Assembly: GCA_029251465.1 (NCBI GenBank)
Contig: JAQXDI010000044.1
Location: 85,783 to 149,782, forward strand
Direction of reading: 5' to 3'
DNA length: 64,000 nt
Origin: Ascidiaceihabitans sp.
GTDB lineage: Bacteria > Pseudomonadota > Alphaproteobacteria > Rhodobacterales > Rhodobacteraceae
A program made the position numbers and the translations under genes. The notes below the pieces were generated by a model. It had not been told where the DNA came from. It searched no databases and saw nothing but the letters and a program-made list of their open reading frames with translations. Shown here in pieces: positions 54,544 through 63,921 of the stretch (position 1 is the stretch's first letter; every line of letters starts with the position of its first letter).

Positions 54544-55422
54544 ATGTCTCAGAACCTCCCCTCACTTGATCTGATCCTCAGCTTTCGGGCCGTCATGGAC
54601 ACCGGCAGCCTGACGGGGGCCGCCAAGCTGCTGGCACTGTCGCAACCCACCGTGCGCCGGCAGATCGAAATGCTGGAACAGCAGATCGACGCGCCGCTGT
54701 TCACGCGCGCCACCAATGGGCTGACCCCCAACGATATGGCCCATGCGTTGCTGCCGATCGCGACCACAATCGCAGCCCAAGGCGCGGCGTTCAAACGGGC
54801 GGCGTCCAGTGCTGCGCAGGACACAAGCGGCACCGTGCGGGTCACCTGTTCGCGGGTGATCGCCACCCAGGTCGTGCCGTTTATTCTGCCCGCGCTACAA
54901 ACCCGGCACCCTGATTTGCGGATCGAACTGGTGGCCAGCAACGACACCCAAGACCTGCTGCGCCGCGACGCCGACATCGCAATCCGCATGACCCTTCCCA
55001 CACAAAAAGCCCTGATCCAAAAGGCGTTACCCGACGTGCGGCTGGGACTGTTCGCAAGCCCCGCACACACCGCCACGCCGCAAACCACCGATGACATCGC
55101 CCATGCGCCGTTTGTGCTGGATGACACCAGCGACCGCATCGCCAAAGGCTTGATCGCCGCAGGCCTGCCCGAACCGCGCAACACCGTTTTGCGCTGTGAC
55201 GATGAAGTGGCGCAAATCACCGCCCTGCTTGCCGGGGTTGGCACCGGCTTTTGCCAGCTTGGCATTGCCCAGCGCTTGGGTCTAACACAGGTGCTGCCAC
55301 ACATCGAAACAACCCTGCCCTGCTTTGTGCTGATGCACGAAGATCAGCGTCAGATTGCCCGCATTCGGGCCGTCTTTGACCACATGTGCACACACCTACC
55401 CGCACAGATTGCACCGAATTAG
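54544..55422 (+). CDS. LysR family transcriptional regulator
   Basis: 292 residues. The helix-turn-helix (VMDTGSLTGAAKLLALSQPTVRRQIEML) is at residues 17-44, and the effector domain follows, ending in HEDQRQIARIRAVFDHM. It is divergent from DUF4260 and may regulate it. Effector unknown. Confidence 0.92.
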   Translation: MSQNLPSLDLILSFRAVMDTGSLTGAAKLLALSQPTVRRQIEMLEQQIDAPLFTRATNGLTPNDMAHALLPIATTIAAQGAAFKRAASSAAQDTSGTVRVTCSRVIATQVVPFILPALQTRHPDLRIELVASNDTQDLLRRDADIAIRMTLPTQKALIQKALPDVRLGLFASPAHTATPQTTDDIAHAPFVLDDTSDRIAKGLIAAGLPEPRNTVLRCDDEVAQITALLAGVGTGFCQLGIAQRLGLTQVLPHIETTLPCFVLMHEDQRQIARIRAVFDHMCTHLPAQIAPN

Positions 55423-55551
55423 GTGAAACAACGTAAGGTCAAAGCTTGATCAAGGCCCTGACTGTGGTCACACTCCGATCCGTAAATGATTCAAAGTTCA
55501 CGACATTACTGTATCGGACCAATTCCAAGAACTGGAAGATCGGAGAACACT

Positions 55552-56856
55552 ATGACTCGCCTTAGCCACCTGATTACGCCTCTCTTTTTCGGAGCCGCAA
55601 TGACGCTCAACACTGCCCTGCCCGCCGCAGCAAACCCCATCGACACCACCCGCCCCGACGCGCCAGAACTGGCCGCCTACGGGGACATGCCAATTGGCGT
55701 GCAGACGATGGAATTTTCCCACGCGGATCAAATCGATATTTTGAACACGACAGCCGACAGCGCCCCAACCTACGAGCGCCCCTTGACGGTCGAGGTCTGG
55801 TATCCGGCAGCGGCTGGCACCGAGCAGGGCGGCAGTTACACCGCGATCCTGCGCGACGGCAACACCGAAGTGCCACTGACAGGGCGCGCCGCACGTGACG
55901 CAGCGCCGGCGTCCGGTGCAACATACCCGTTGATCGTGATTTCGCACGGCTATCCCGGCAACCGCTATCTGATGTCGCACTTGGGCGAAAACCTCGCCTC
56001 CAAAGGTTACGTGACCGTGTCGATTGATCACACGGATTCGACCTATTCGGACCAAGCGGCGTTTGGATCGACATTGCTGAACCGGCCCATCGACCAACGC
56101 TTTGTCATTGATCAAATGGCGGCAATGGACGGTCCGTTGGGCGCGATCATCGATGCGGATCAAACCGGCGTTATCGGCTATTCGATGGGTGGCTACGGCG
56201 CGCTGATCTTTGGCGGTGCGGGTGTGACCCAAGCGTCTACCGAATACGTCTGGGGCACGCCAAACAGGCTGCTCGAACGCCATTTGGCCGGTTCTGACAG
56301 CCACGAAGCGCTGATTGACGAGCGCGTCAAAGCGGTCATCGCCATCGGTCCTTGGGGCAAAAACGCAGGGTTCTGGGATGCGGACGGCATGGCCGGTTTG
56401 CGCAAACCCACGTTGCTGATGGCAGGTGGATCCGATGACGTGTCGGTCTACGCCGCCATGCGCACAATATTCGAGGAAGCCGTAGGCACTGACCGTCATT
56501 TACTGACGTTCGAGCATGCAAACCACAACGCAGCCGCACCAATGCCCGCCCCAAAAGAAGCCTACGCGCTTGCGGCCGCTGGCGATTCCGGCCCGTTTGA
56601 ACACTACGCAGATGCGGTTTGGGACAACACGCGCATGAACAACATCACGCAGCACTTTGCGACCGCGTTCATGGACATGCACCTGAAAGGCGACGCTGAA
56701 AAAGCACCCTATTTTGATCTGGTGACCAAAGCCGGCGAAGGCGTTGTGGCCGTTGATGATGCGGGCAAAGAAACGGTCGATCACACCTACTGGAACGGGT
56801 TTGCACCGCGCACGGCCGCTGGCCTGATGTTCGAAACCAAAAAGGCGGGTGAATAA
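55552..56856 (+). CDS. Secreted alpha/beta hydrolase (dienelactone hydrolase/PAF-acetylhydrolase-like)
   Basis: 434 residues from the ATG at 55552 (GGAG site). Signal peptide (1-27, LPAAAN). Catalytic domain: LIVISHGYPGNRYLMSHL (oxyanion loop) near residue 125, VIGYSMGGYGALIFGGAG carrying the Ser near 210, the Asp in MAGGSDDVSVY and the His in FEHANHNAAAP. It is exported to the periplasm or outside. Family members hydrolyse lipid esters or lactones. The epoxide-hydrolase-like gene is six bases downstream and is transcribed with it. Confidence 0.85.
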   Translation: MTRLSHLITPLFFGAAMTLNTALPAAANPIDTTRPDAPELAAYGDMPIGVQTMEFSHADQIDILNTTADSAPTYERPLTVEVWYPAAAGTEQGGSYTAILRDGNTEVPLTGRAARDAAPASGATYPLIVISHGYPGNRYLMSHLGENLASKGYVTVSIDHTDSTYSDQAAFGSTLLNRPIDQRFVIDQMAAMDGPLGAIIDADQTGVIGYSMGGYGALIFGGAGVTQASTEYVWGTPNRLLERHLAGSDSHEALIDERVKAVIAIGPWGKNAGFWDADGMAGLRKPTLLMAGGSDDVSVYAAMRTIFEEAVGTDRHLLTFEHANHNAAAPMPAPKEAYALAAAGDSGPFEHYADAVWDNTRMNNITQHFATAFMDMHLKGDAEKAPYFDLVTKAGEGVVAVDDAGKETVDHTYWNGFAPRTAAGLMFETKKAGE

Positions 56857-56862
56857 GCCCTG

Positions 56863-57780
56863 ATGCAAAAAGGTACCAGCAAAACGCTGTCTCTGAACGG
56901 CCATGATTTTCACGTGCGGATGTGGGGTTTGCCGCATCTGCCCAAGCTGATCATGTTGCATGGCTACCCGGAATATTCCGGCGCTTGGGACGATCTGGCC
57001 CCCAAGTTGTCCGGCATGTTTCACTGCATCGCGCCTGACCAGCGCGGCTATGGCCAAAGCTGGGCACCGAGCGATGTTGGCGAATACACCACCTCGAAAC
57101 TGGTCAGCGACATTGTCGAATTGATCGGCCATCCGGATGTTGCAGCCAACGGTCCGGTGTCGGTGTTCGGGCATGATTGGGGGGCGGCAATTGCCTATGG
57201 TTTGGCGATGTTCCATCCCGATCTGGTGGCCCGTTTGATCATCGCCAACGGCGTGCACCTCGTTCCATTTCAGCGTGAAATGGCAGCCGGTGGCGCGCAA
57301 ACCGAAGCCTCGCAATACATCGGATTTATCCGGCGTGACGATTCCCACGACCAGCTTGCGGCCAACAATTGCGCCAAGATGATGGACTTGTTTTCCGCCA
57401 AAATGGACATGCGCTGGCTGACGGAAAATCCCGAAAAGATGGAGGCCTATCGCACGGAATGGTCACGGCCCGGTCGCCTAAAAGGGATGACCAACTGGTA
57501 TCGCGCCTCGCCGCTGGCGCTGGCCGCCCCCGGCATGCCGATCGAAGTGCCAGAACTGCCGTTGGACAAGCTGCAAGTGCGCTGTCCGCATCTGTTGATC
57601 TGGGGGATGGGCGACACGGCATTGCTGCCCGAAACAACCCGCGGATTAGAAGATTTCGCCGCCGATTTAACCCGCGTCGAGATCGCAGACGCCGATCATT
57701 GGGTGCTGCATCAACAGCCCGATGCCGTTGCGGATGCGGTTGTCGATTGGGTCATCGGCGACGAGTTATACATCCCTTAA
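56863..57780 (+). CDS. Alpha/beta hydrolase of the epoxide hydrolase/dehalogenase type
   Basis: 305 residues. The nucleophile elbow VFGHDWGAAIAYG has an Asp at residue 105 in place of Ser, typical of epoxide hydrolases and haloalkane dehalogenases. HGYPEYSGAWDD provides the oxyanion HGxP motif and DHWVLHQQP the catalytic His. The cap domain lies between. Cytoplasmic. It is co-transcribed with the secreted hydrolase upstream. A convergent hairpin follows. Confidence 0.88.
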   Translation: MQKGTSKTLSLNGHDFHVRMWGLPHLPKLIMLHGYPEYSGAWDDLAPKLSGMFHCIAPDQRGYGQSWAPSDVGEYTTSKLVSDIVELIGHPDVAANGPVSVFGHDWGAAIAYGLAMFHPDLVARLIIANGVHLVPFQREMAAGGAQTEASQYIGFIRRDDSHDQLAANNCAKMMDLFSAKMDMRWLTENPEKMEAYRTEWSRPGRLKGMTNWYRASPLALAAPGMPIEVPELPLDKLQVRCPHLLIWGMGDTALLPETTRGLEDFAADLTRVEIADADHWVLHQQPDAVADAVVDWVIGDELYIP

Positions 57781-57784
57781 AACA

Positions 57785-57814
57785 TGTGCGCCGCGCTTGA
57801 AAACGTGGCGCACA
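57785..57814. terminator. Bidirectional hairpin between convergent genes
   Basis: TGTGCGCC (57785-57792) pairs with GGCGCACA (57807-57814) around a 14-base loop, starting four bases after the hydrolase stop. It is placed to end both convergent transcripts. Confidence 0.65.
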
Positions 57815-57824
57815 CCGTTGGCAT

Positions 57825-58199
57825 TTAGCCCGCTTGCGTTTCGTCGGGTTGTTGGGTCAACCCCAACGCCACAACGATCAAAACCGCCAGACCGTTCACC
57901 CAATAATACCACGCATCCAGACCGGTGAACCCGATCACACCAGGGGCCACAACGAACGCCGCCCCCACGATGCCGTCCACAGTCAGATGCCCCCAAAACG
58001 GAATGATGCGCGCCAGCCCAAAGCGGTAATCCGTCACCAAGCTCAGCGCAAAAACGGCGACCCCTGTGACGACAGACAACCAGAACGCCAGCGGATTGGA
58101 CGCGCCAAGCCCCAGAACAGACGGCGCAACAATCAGCGCAGTTCCAACCAGAAAATCAAGGATACCGTGTTGATTTGGTGTGATAAAACGGAGTGACAT
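57825..58199 (-). CDS. Small membrane protein, SPW-repeat type
   Basis: 124 residues with four hydrophobic helices, AGGAAG upstream of the ATG. NQHGILDFLVGTALIVAPSVLG and VDGIVGAAFVVAPGVIGFTG repeat the same pattern, as in SPW-type proteins with paired helices. Function unknown. It is 63 bases from the stop of the DM13 gene upstream on the same strand and may be co-transcribed. Confidence 0.75.
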   Translation of the reverse strand: MSLRFITPNQHGILDFLVGTALIVAPSVLGLGASNPLAFWLSVVTGVAVFALSLVTDYRFGLARIIPFWGHLTVDGIVGAAFVVAPGVIGFTGLDAWYYWVNGLAVLIVVALGLTQQPDETQAG

Positions 58200-58261
58200 G
58201 TGAGCTTCCTAACAGTTGTGAAAGGCGCGCAGGGCATCCCGCGCGCCTGGTTGGGTCGCGA

Positions 58262-58670
58262 TCAGTTCAGGCTGGCAACGCCCAAAGGAACCGCGAATTT
58301 CTTGCACCAGATGTAGACCTCGTCGAAATCATCGACGTTGACTGATGCAGGCACGATGTAGACTTGGACGCCGTTCAATTGCTGCAACGGACCCAAATCC
58401 GTGGCATCGGCATAAGCGCCGCCTTTGCCAAATCCGACCCGTGGATCAGGCGCGCCATCCAGGCTGAAATCGCTGTCCAGAATGACAACCGCGCCGCCGT
58501 TTGACGTCTTGATAATCTGGATGCCGCCAGTGGTGATGTGATCGCTGGCGCCGGTGAATGTTCCGGTAATTGCGCCTGTGTCTGCTGTGTCGGCAACGCC
58601 CTGCAGTGGCAGCAAATGACAAGCTGGCAGCAACGACAAGTCCGAGTGTGGTGGCGATAATATTCTTCAT
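58262..58670 (-). pseudogene. DM13-domain secreted protein, single-base frameshift
   Basis: From the ATG at 58670 (AGGATC upstream) the frame codes for a normal signal peptide (NIIATTLGLVVAASLSFAATAG). The mature protein continues in the next frame from about 58608: VADTADTGAITGTFTGASDHITTGG, then VVILDSDFSLDGAPDPRVGFG and QLNGVQVYIVPASVNVDDFDEVYIWCKKFAVPLG. This is the DM13 electron-transfer-related domain with its conserved Trp-Cys. A single-base indel near the signal peptide cleavage site separates the two. Sequencing error is possible, because the rest is perfectly preserved. Confidence 0.8.
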
Positions 58671-58715
58671 GGTTTTGATCCTATCCAATGTGATGACACC
58701 CGAGACATACAGTTA

Positions 58716-58772
58716 GGAACCAAATAGTTCCAAACACAAAACCATGAGTTATTGACTAATTGGTTCCGAACC
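58716..58772. promoter_or_regulatory. GGAAC/GTTCC operators between the DM13 and TetR genes
   Basis: GGAAC-N6-GTTCC (58716-58731) and GGTTC-C-GAACC (58762-58772) are two inverted repeats built from the same half-site. They lie in the 133-base divergent region and are placed to control both the DM13 gene and tetR. Confidence 0.55.
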
Positions 58773-58803
58773 TATGTAAAGGCAGTAAGCAAAGGGAAAT
58801 TCC

Positions 58804-59364
58804 ATGGCCAGACCACGCGCATTTGACACCGACCTCGCCCTTGATCGGGCGATGGATGTGTTTTGGGAACTGGGATACGAAGAAGCCACGCTGCCCGACT
58901 TGCTCAGCGGTATGCAATTGACCCGAGGCAGCCTTTACAAGGCGTTCAAAGACAAGAAATCGCTGTTTCTGATCACCCTTGATCGCTACGAAAAACACAG
59001 CGTCGCGGACGCGGTCGCGCAGTTGGCAGACACCAGTATCCCGGACGGATGGGACCGCATCATGGCCCTGTTCCACTCGATCGCCGACGCCGTGGGGCAA
59101 GATGATCGGCGCGGATGCCTGCTGTGTTCTGCCGCCGCTGGCCCTGCATCTTACGACCCTGACATCGCCCACGCGGTGCACCGTGGCTTGGGGCAAATGC
59201 GCGCCGCGTTCGAGGCGGCCTTGCCCGATGACGGCCCTGCCTTGGCGGACCTACTGGTCACGCAATACACCGGCTTGCGGATTTTGTCGCGCTCGCGCAT
59301 GCCCGCGCCGGTGATCAACGCTAGCATCAACGATTTGCAAAAACTGCGCGACCTGGCGACCTAG
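58804..59364 (+). CDS. TetR/AcrR family transcriptional regulator
   Basis: 186 residues, AAAGGGAAA before the ATG. The helix-turn-helix is RAMDVFWELGYEEATLPDLLSGMQLTRGSLYKAFKDK. The C-terminal domain contains a Cys pair (RRGCLLCSAA) that could be redox-sensitive, as in the NemR-like group; inferred only. The two GGAAC-type palindromes upstream are probable operators. Its stop overlaps that of the convergent AhpD-like gene. Confidence 0.92.
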   Translation: MARPRAFDTDLALDRAMDVFWELGYEEATLPDLLSGMQLTRGSLYKAFKDKKSLFLITLDRYEKHSVADAVAQLADTSIPDGWDRIMALFHSIADAVGQDDRRGCLLCSAAAGPASYDPDIAHAVHRGLGQMRAAFEAALPDDGPALADLLVTQYTGLRILSRSRMPAPVINASINDLQKLRDLAT

Positions 59365-59969
59365 GCGTGGTTCCAATCGTCGGGATCGGCCGAATTGTTC
59401 GGACTTAGCCCGATGACATCGCCGTCAGTCGAACAACCCAAGCCCAAAACCGTGCGGTTCGCATAGGAAAAATACGCGCTGACTTGGTTGATTTCCAAAA
59501 TCTCGCCGTCGTCAAAACCGGCGTCACGCAACGCTTGAATGTCGGCCTCGCGCAGCGCGCTTGGGGCTTGCGTCAACACCTGTGCATAGCGCATCGCCGC
59601 CTTTTGTGCGTCGTCCAAAGGCAGCGCAGAAATGTCGCCCGCCTCGATCCCGACACGGATCGCATCGGCGCGCGGATCATCCCCCAACAAACGCTTCATT
59701 CCGGCGAAATGATGCTCAACACAATACGAACAGTCGTTCAGCGCAGACACCCAAACCCCGAGCACCTCAAGGAACCATTTCGGCACCGTATTGCCCGAGT
59801 GATGCAGCACGTATTTGTAGACGGCCATGTGCGCCTCCATCGTGTGCGGGCGCAGCGAATGGGCCATCATGATGTTGTCGACGTTGTTGTCGGGGCCGGT
59901 GACGCGCGCGTACAGGGTTTTCAATTTGCCCGTTGCCGCCTCGAACGGGATGGTTTTGATCCAAGCCAT
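59361..59969 (-). CDS. Peroxidase-related AhpD-like protein
   Basis: 202 residues, AAGGACAG upstream of the ATG. The carboxymuconolactone decarboxylase/AhpD fold shows the redox motif DCSYCVEHHFAGMKRLLGDD near residue 78, with Cys-x2-Cys and His. LPLDDAQKAAMRYAQVLT is the second helix pair. It is a peroxidase-related thiol enzyme acting in the cytoplasm. The TetR gene next to it also carries a Cys pair, which may link both to redox stress (inference). Confidence 0.88.
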   Translation of the reverse strand: MAWIKTIPFEAATGKLKTLYARVTGPDNNVDNIMMAHSLRPHTMEAHMAVYKYVLHHSGNTVPKWFLEVLGVWVSALNDCSYCVEHHFAGMKRLLGDDPRADAIRVGIEAGDISALPLDDAQKAAMRYAQVLTQAPSALREADIQALRDAGFDDGEILEINQVSAYFSYANRTVLGLGCSTDGDVIGLSPNNSADPDDWNHA

Positions 59970-60094
59970 GATGTCTGTCCTTTTGTTTCGGCCAAACTAC
60001 CGCAATTCGAACGACTTAAAAGCCAAAGTCGGGTTTGCGATTGCGCCCCTGCCCGATTGCCCCCACAAAAGATCAAATCAAACGCGTGAGTTTT

Positions 60095-60757
60095 ATGTTT
60101 TCAGACGGCAGTACAGTTTTCGAATTCCGCGGGCCTTTCGGGGTTCCGATCCAGATTTCTAGCACCTTTTTGATGCTGGCATTTTTTATCGTGTTTGTGG
60201 GCGGCGGAATGTCGAATTTGCCCTACCAGATCGCCTTTGTCGCCATGATTTTTGTGTCGATTTTGGCCCATGAATTGGGTCACGCGTGGGGCTGCATCGT
60301 CCAAGGCATCCCGGTCGAGCGCATCTTGATCCACGGCGGCGGTGGCTATTGTTTACCGGCCCGCCAACCTGCGCGTCTTCAGGACGAATTCATTGTCGCA
60401 CTTGGCCCGATCGTGAATTTGGGGCTGTGGGCTATCGCCTCGCTGCTGGTGCCGTTCATGGCCGATCCGCTGCTGTATTGGGGCCTTAGCCTGTTTGCGT
60501 TAATCAACCTGTTTCTGGCCGTCATGAACATGATTCCCGTGATGCCATTGGACGGCGGCAAGCTGTTTCAATACGGTCTGCGCCGGTTCATGGACAATGA
60601 TCAGGCGCGCCGTGTCGCCGGTGGCGTCGGCGTTGTCATCGCAATTTTGTGGATACCCGCGATGATCTATTTCTACATTTACCTCGGATTTATCTTGCTG
60701 TTTTTCCCGTCGATCCGCGTGCATTGGCAAATGCTGAACAGCACAGATCAAGGTTAA
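60095..60757 (+). CDS. Site-2 protease-like membrane metalloprotease (M50)
   Basis: 220 residues from the ATG at 60095; an earlier frame start at 60035 lacks support. Six hydrophobic segments. The zinc-binding motif HELGHAWG is in helix 2-3 (near residue 68) and NMIPVMPLDGGKLFQY near 150 supplies the Asp. This is the minimal rhomboid-size M50 type without PDZ domains. It cuts within the membrane; substrate unknown. No clear ribosome site, so the start is uncertain. Confidence 0.85.
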   Translation: MFSDGSTVFEFRGPFGVPIQISSTFLMLAFFIVFVGGGMSNLPYQIAFVAMIFVSILAHELGHAWGCIVQGIPVERILIHGGGGYCLPARQPARLQDEFIVALGPIVNLGLWAIASLLVPFMADPLLYWGLSLFALINLFLAVMNMIPVMPLDGGKLFQYGLRRFMDNDQARRVAGGVGVVIAILWIPAMIYFYIYLGFILLFFPSIRVHWQMLNSTDQG

Positions 60758-60793
60758 CCCAACCGTAAACCCTGCGCGGCTACAACATGGGTT

Positions 60794-61204
60794 ATGTTGC
60801 AATTCCTGATGCTTTTGCTGCCCGGGCTGATCCCGTCGTGGCAGTTTTTCAAAACGGTCGAACCGTCGCCACGTGTGCAATGGCGGCTGCTGTCGGATGA
60901 CGGATCTGGTGATTGGCGCGACTACCAACCGCGCCCGCAATCGCTGTCTGTGCAGGCCATCCTGCGCCGCCTGTTCTGGAATCCCGATTGGAACGACACC
61001 CTGTTTATGGTCAGCCTGTCAGAGCGGTTGATGGATAGCCCCACGCCCCACAGTTTGCGCGAAATCCAGCGCCGATTAGAGGGCGAGGCCGCGCAGGATC
61101 CCTCAGCAGATCGCCTGCAATTTCAGCTGGTTTTTGTCAGTCGTGACGGCGGCGAATTGATCCAAGAAATTACATATCTTTCAGCGCCTTGGCCCCACCC
61201 ATGA
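60794..61204 (+). CDS. Unknown protein coupled to an HTTM membrane protein
   Basis: 136 residues. A short hydrophobic N-terminus (LMLLLPGLIPSW) is followed by a soluble domain with SDDGSGDWRDYQPRPQSLSVQAILRRLFWNPDWNDTLFMVSL. I do not recognise the family. The final TGA overlaps the ATG of the HTTM gene (ATGA), so the two form a functional pair. It may be a periplasm-facing partner or substrate-binding component; not certain. Confidence 0.7.
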   Translation: MLQFLMLLLPGLIPSWQFFKTVEPSPRVQWRLLSDDGSGDWRDYQPRPQSLSVQAILRRLFWNPDWNDTLFMVSLSERLMDSPTPHSLREIQRRLEGEAAQDPSADRLQFQLVFVSRDGGELIQEITYLSAPWPHP

Positions 61205-61881
61205 GTTTTGATACCGCCCTGCGCGCCACTGAAATCCTGCTGGCGCTCGCGTTTATCCAGCAAAGTGCGGAACATCTGTGGCGCACGCCCGAAATCCGCT
61301 GGCTGTTCGGGCTGCGTCTGGTGGTCAGCGTCGTGCTGCTGGTCGGTTTTGCACCAACCCTATCGCTGCTGGTCCTAACGGGTCTTAGCGTGGTCGCCCT
61401 GCACCACTTCCAAGGGCCCTACAACGGCGGCAGCGACCGGATGAGCGTGCTGATCCTGTGGTGCCTGACCCTTGCGCACACCCTGCCGAACCCGCGTTGG
61501 CAGGAACTCGCGTTCAGCTATCTGGCCCTGCAACTGACCCTCAGCTATTTCATTTCAGGCTGGGTGAAACTGGTTAACGCAGACTGGCGCACCGGCACTG
61601 CCCTATCCGATGTCTTTGCCTTTTCCGCCTACCCCGTGGCCGAAAACATGCGCGCACTGGCCCACTCTCCCCGCCTCTTGCTAACCGCGTCATGGGCCGT
61701 CATCGCATTCGAGGTCGCATTCCCCCTCGCCCTCTTCACCCCCCTCAGCCTGATCGCAGCACTCGCCATCGCCGCCACATTCCACCTCGCCAATGCCTGC
61801 CTCTTCGGGCTCAACCGCTTCTTCTGGATCTGGCTCGCCGCCTATCCCTCGCTGATTTGGTTCCAAGCCCGCGTGTTTTAA
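61201..61881 (+). CDS. HTTM-type multi-helix membrane protein
   Basis: 226 residues from the ATG at 61201 (overlap with the previous stop). Six hydrophobic helices. The sequence resembles the HTTM/vitamin-K-dependent gamma-carboxylase-like membrane domain: LALQLTLSYFISGWVKLVNADWRTGTALSDVF near residue 120 is the diagnostic part, and FEVAFPLALFTPL follows. The catalytic Lys of true gamma-carboxylases is not assignable here. Function unknown in bacteria. Confidence 0.75.
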   Translation: MSFDTALRATEILLALAFIQQSAEHLWRTPEIRWLFGLRLVVSVVLLVGFAPTLSLLVLTGLSVVALHHFQGPYNGGSDRMSVLILWCLTLAHTLPNPRWQELAFSYLALQLTLSYFISGWVKLVNADWRTGTALSDVFAFSAYPVAENMRALAHSPRLLLTASWAVIAFEVAFPLALFTPLSLIAALAIAATFHLANACLFGLNRFFWIWLAAYPSLIWFQARVF

Positions 61882-61959
61882 CCCACGCACCGTCTTCCCC
61901 CTGCGCCCCGGCTCTGACATACTGTGCTCCAATCAAAACCAATAAATCCGAGCATGCCC

Positions 61960-63921
61960 ATGTCCAACGACCTGCTTTCTGGCGCCACATCAAACCCTGA
62001 TGACTACGATGCCTCCTCGATCCAAGTGCTCGAGGATATGGAACACGTTCGCCTGCGCCCTGGCATGTACATCGGCGGCAAAGACGACCGCGCACTGCAC
62101 CACATGGTCGCTGAAATCGTCGACAACTCGATGGACGAAGCGGTGGCAGGCCACGCCACTTGGATCGAGGTCGAATTGCACGAAAACGGGCACGTTTCGG
62201 TGCGCGACAACGGGCGCGGCATCCCCACTGGACCACACCCCAAAGACCCCGAAAAATCCGCCCTCGAGATCATTTTTTGCACCCTGAATGCAGGCGGCAA
62301 ATTCTCGGGCGACAGCTACGAAACCTCCGGCGGCTTGCACGGGGTTGGCTCCTCTGTGGTCAACGCACTTTCTGACCATCTCCGGGTCGAAGTCGCTCGA
62401 AACAAAGAACTTTTCGCCATGGAATTCTCGCGCGGCATGCCCCAAGGCAAGCTTGAGAAAATCGGCGCAGCCCCAAATCGGCGCGGCACGGCAGTGACCT
62501 TTCACCCCGACCCCGAAATCTTTGGATCACTTAAACTCAAACCCGCACGCCTGTTCAAAATGGCCCGCTCCAAAGCCTATCTTTTCTCGGGCGTCGAAAT
62601 CCGCTGGAAAACCGAAATCAACGACGGCGACACCCCACAAGAGGCGAAATTCCACTTTCCCGGCGGGCTTGCCGACTACCTGTCCGAAACCTTCGAAGGG
62701 GCCACAACCTATGCCGAGGCGCCCTTTGCAGGCACCGTCAGTTTCGAGAAATTCAAAGTCCCGGGCAAAGTCGAATGGGCGATCAATTGGACACCTGCGC
62801 GCGACGGATTCATCCAAAGCTATTGCAACACCGTGCCCACGCCCGAGGGCGGCACCCACGAGGCCGGCTTCTGGGCCGCAATCCTCAAAGGCATCAAGGC
62901 CCACGGCGAACTTGTGAACAACAAAAAAGCCGCGACAATCACCCGCGAAGACCTGACAACAGGCGCCGGCGCATTGGTGTCGTGTTTCATTCGCGAACCG
63001 GAATTTGTTGGCCAAACCAAAGACCGCCTCGCCACAGTCGAAGCCCAACGCATGGTCGAAAATTCGGTGCGCGACCACTTTGACAACTGGCTGGCCTCCG
63101 ATACGAAATCCGCAGGCGCGATCCTCGATTTCCTCGTGCTGCGGGCCGAAGAACGGCTGAAACGGCGTCAGGAAAAAGAAACCTCACGCAAAACCGCGAC
63201 TGCAAAACTGCGCCTACCGGGCAAATTGACCGACTGTTCCTCCAAAACCCGCGAAGGCACAGAACTGTTCATCGTCGAGGGCGACAGCGCTGGCGGCTCT
63301 GCCAAAATGGCGCGTGATCGCAAGACCCAAGCCCTGCTGCCCCTGCGCGGTAAAATCCTGAACGTGCTGGGTGCTGCGTCCTCCAAACTTGGGTCCAACG
63401 CTGAAATTTCCGATTTAACCCAAGCGCTTGGCGTTGGCCTCGGCACCAAATTCAACGTCGACGATCTGCGCTACGACAAGATCATCATCATGACCGACGC
63501 GGACGTCGACGGCGCGCACATCGCCGCATTGCTGATGACGTTCTTTTTCACCCAAATGCGCCCGATGATCGACACCGGCCACCTGTATCTGGCCTGCCCA
63601 CCCCTGTTCCGCCTGACCCAAGGCGCCAAACGCGTCTACTGCATCGACGAGGCCGAAAAGAACGCCCACCTAGAGGCCGGCATCGGCGGCAAAGGCCGCA
63701 TCGACGTCTCCCGCTTCAAAGGCTTGGGCGAAATGGACGCAAAAGACTTGAAAGACACCACAATGAACCCCCTAACGCGCAAGCTCATCAGGGTAACAAT
63801 TGATGAAGACGAACCCGGCGAAACCAGCGATCTGGTAGAGCGCCTGATGGTCAAAAAACCCGAAATGCGGTTCCAGTACATTCAGGAGAATGCACGCTTT
63901 GTTGAGGAGCTGGATGTTTGA
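61960..63921 (+). CDS. parE: DNA topoisomerase IV subunit B
   Basis: 653 residues from the ATG at 61960 (GAGC upstream; a nearby ATG at 61954 is possible). The GHKL ATP-binding domain has EIVDNSMDEAVAGHA (Asn/Asp) near residue 48, DNGRGIP and GGLHGVGSSVVNAL. The TOPRIM domain has EGDSAGGSAKMARDRKTQALLPLRGKILNV near 430 and MTDADVDGAHIAALL, and the C-terminus closes with RFKGLGEMDAKDLK. It decatenates chromosomes with ParC. QALLPLRGKILN and the lack of the GyrB insert favour ParE over GyrB. The 79 bases after it hold no gene. Confidence 0.95.
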   Translation: MSNDLLSGATSNPDDYDASSIQVLEDMEHVRLRPGMYIGGKDDRALHHMVAEIVDNSMDEAVAGHATWIEVELHENGHVSVRDNGRGIPTGPHPKDPEKSALEIIFCTLNAGGKFSGDSYETSGGLHGVGSSVVNALSDHLRVEVARNKELFAMEFSRGMPQGKLEKIGAAPNRRGTAVTFHPDPEIFGSLKLKPARLFKMARSKAYLFSGVEIRWKTEINDGDTPQEAKFHFPGGLADYLSETFEGATTYAEAPFAGTVSFEKFKVPGKVEWAINWTPARDGFIQSYCNTVPTPEGGTHEAGFWAAILKGIKAHGELVNNKKAATITREDLTTGAGALVSCFIREPEFVGQTKDRLATVEAQRMVENSVRDHFDNWLASDTKSAGAILDFLVLRAEERLKRRQEKETSRKTATAKLRLPGKLTDCSSKTREGTELFIVEGDSAGGSAKMARDRKTQALLPLRGKILNVLGAASSKLGSNAEISDLTQALGVGLGTKFNVDDLRYDKIIIMTDADVDGAHIAALLMTFFFTQMRPMIDTGHLYLACPPLFRLTQGAKRVYCIDEAEKNAHLEAGIGGKGRIDVSRFKGLGEMDAKDLKDTTMNPLTRKLIRVTIDEDEPGETSDLVERLMVKKPEMRFQYIQENARFVEELDV

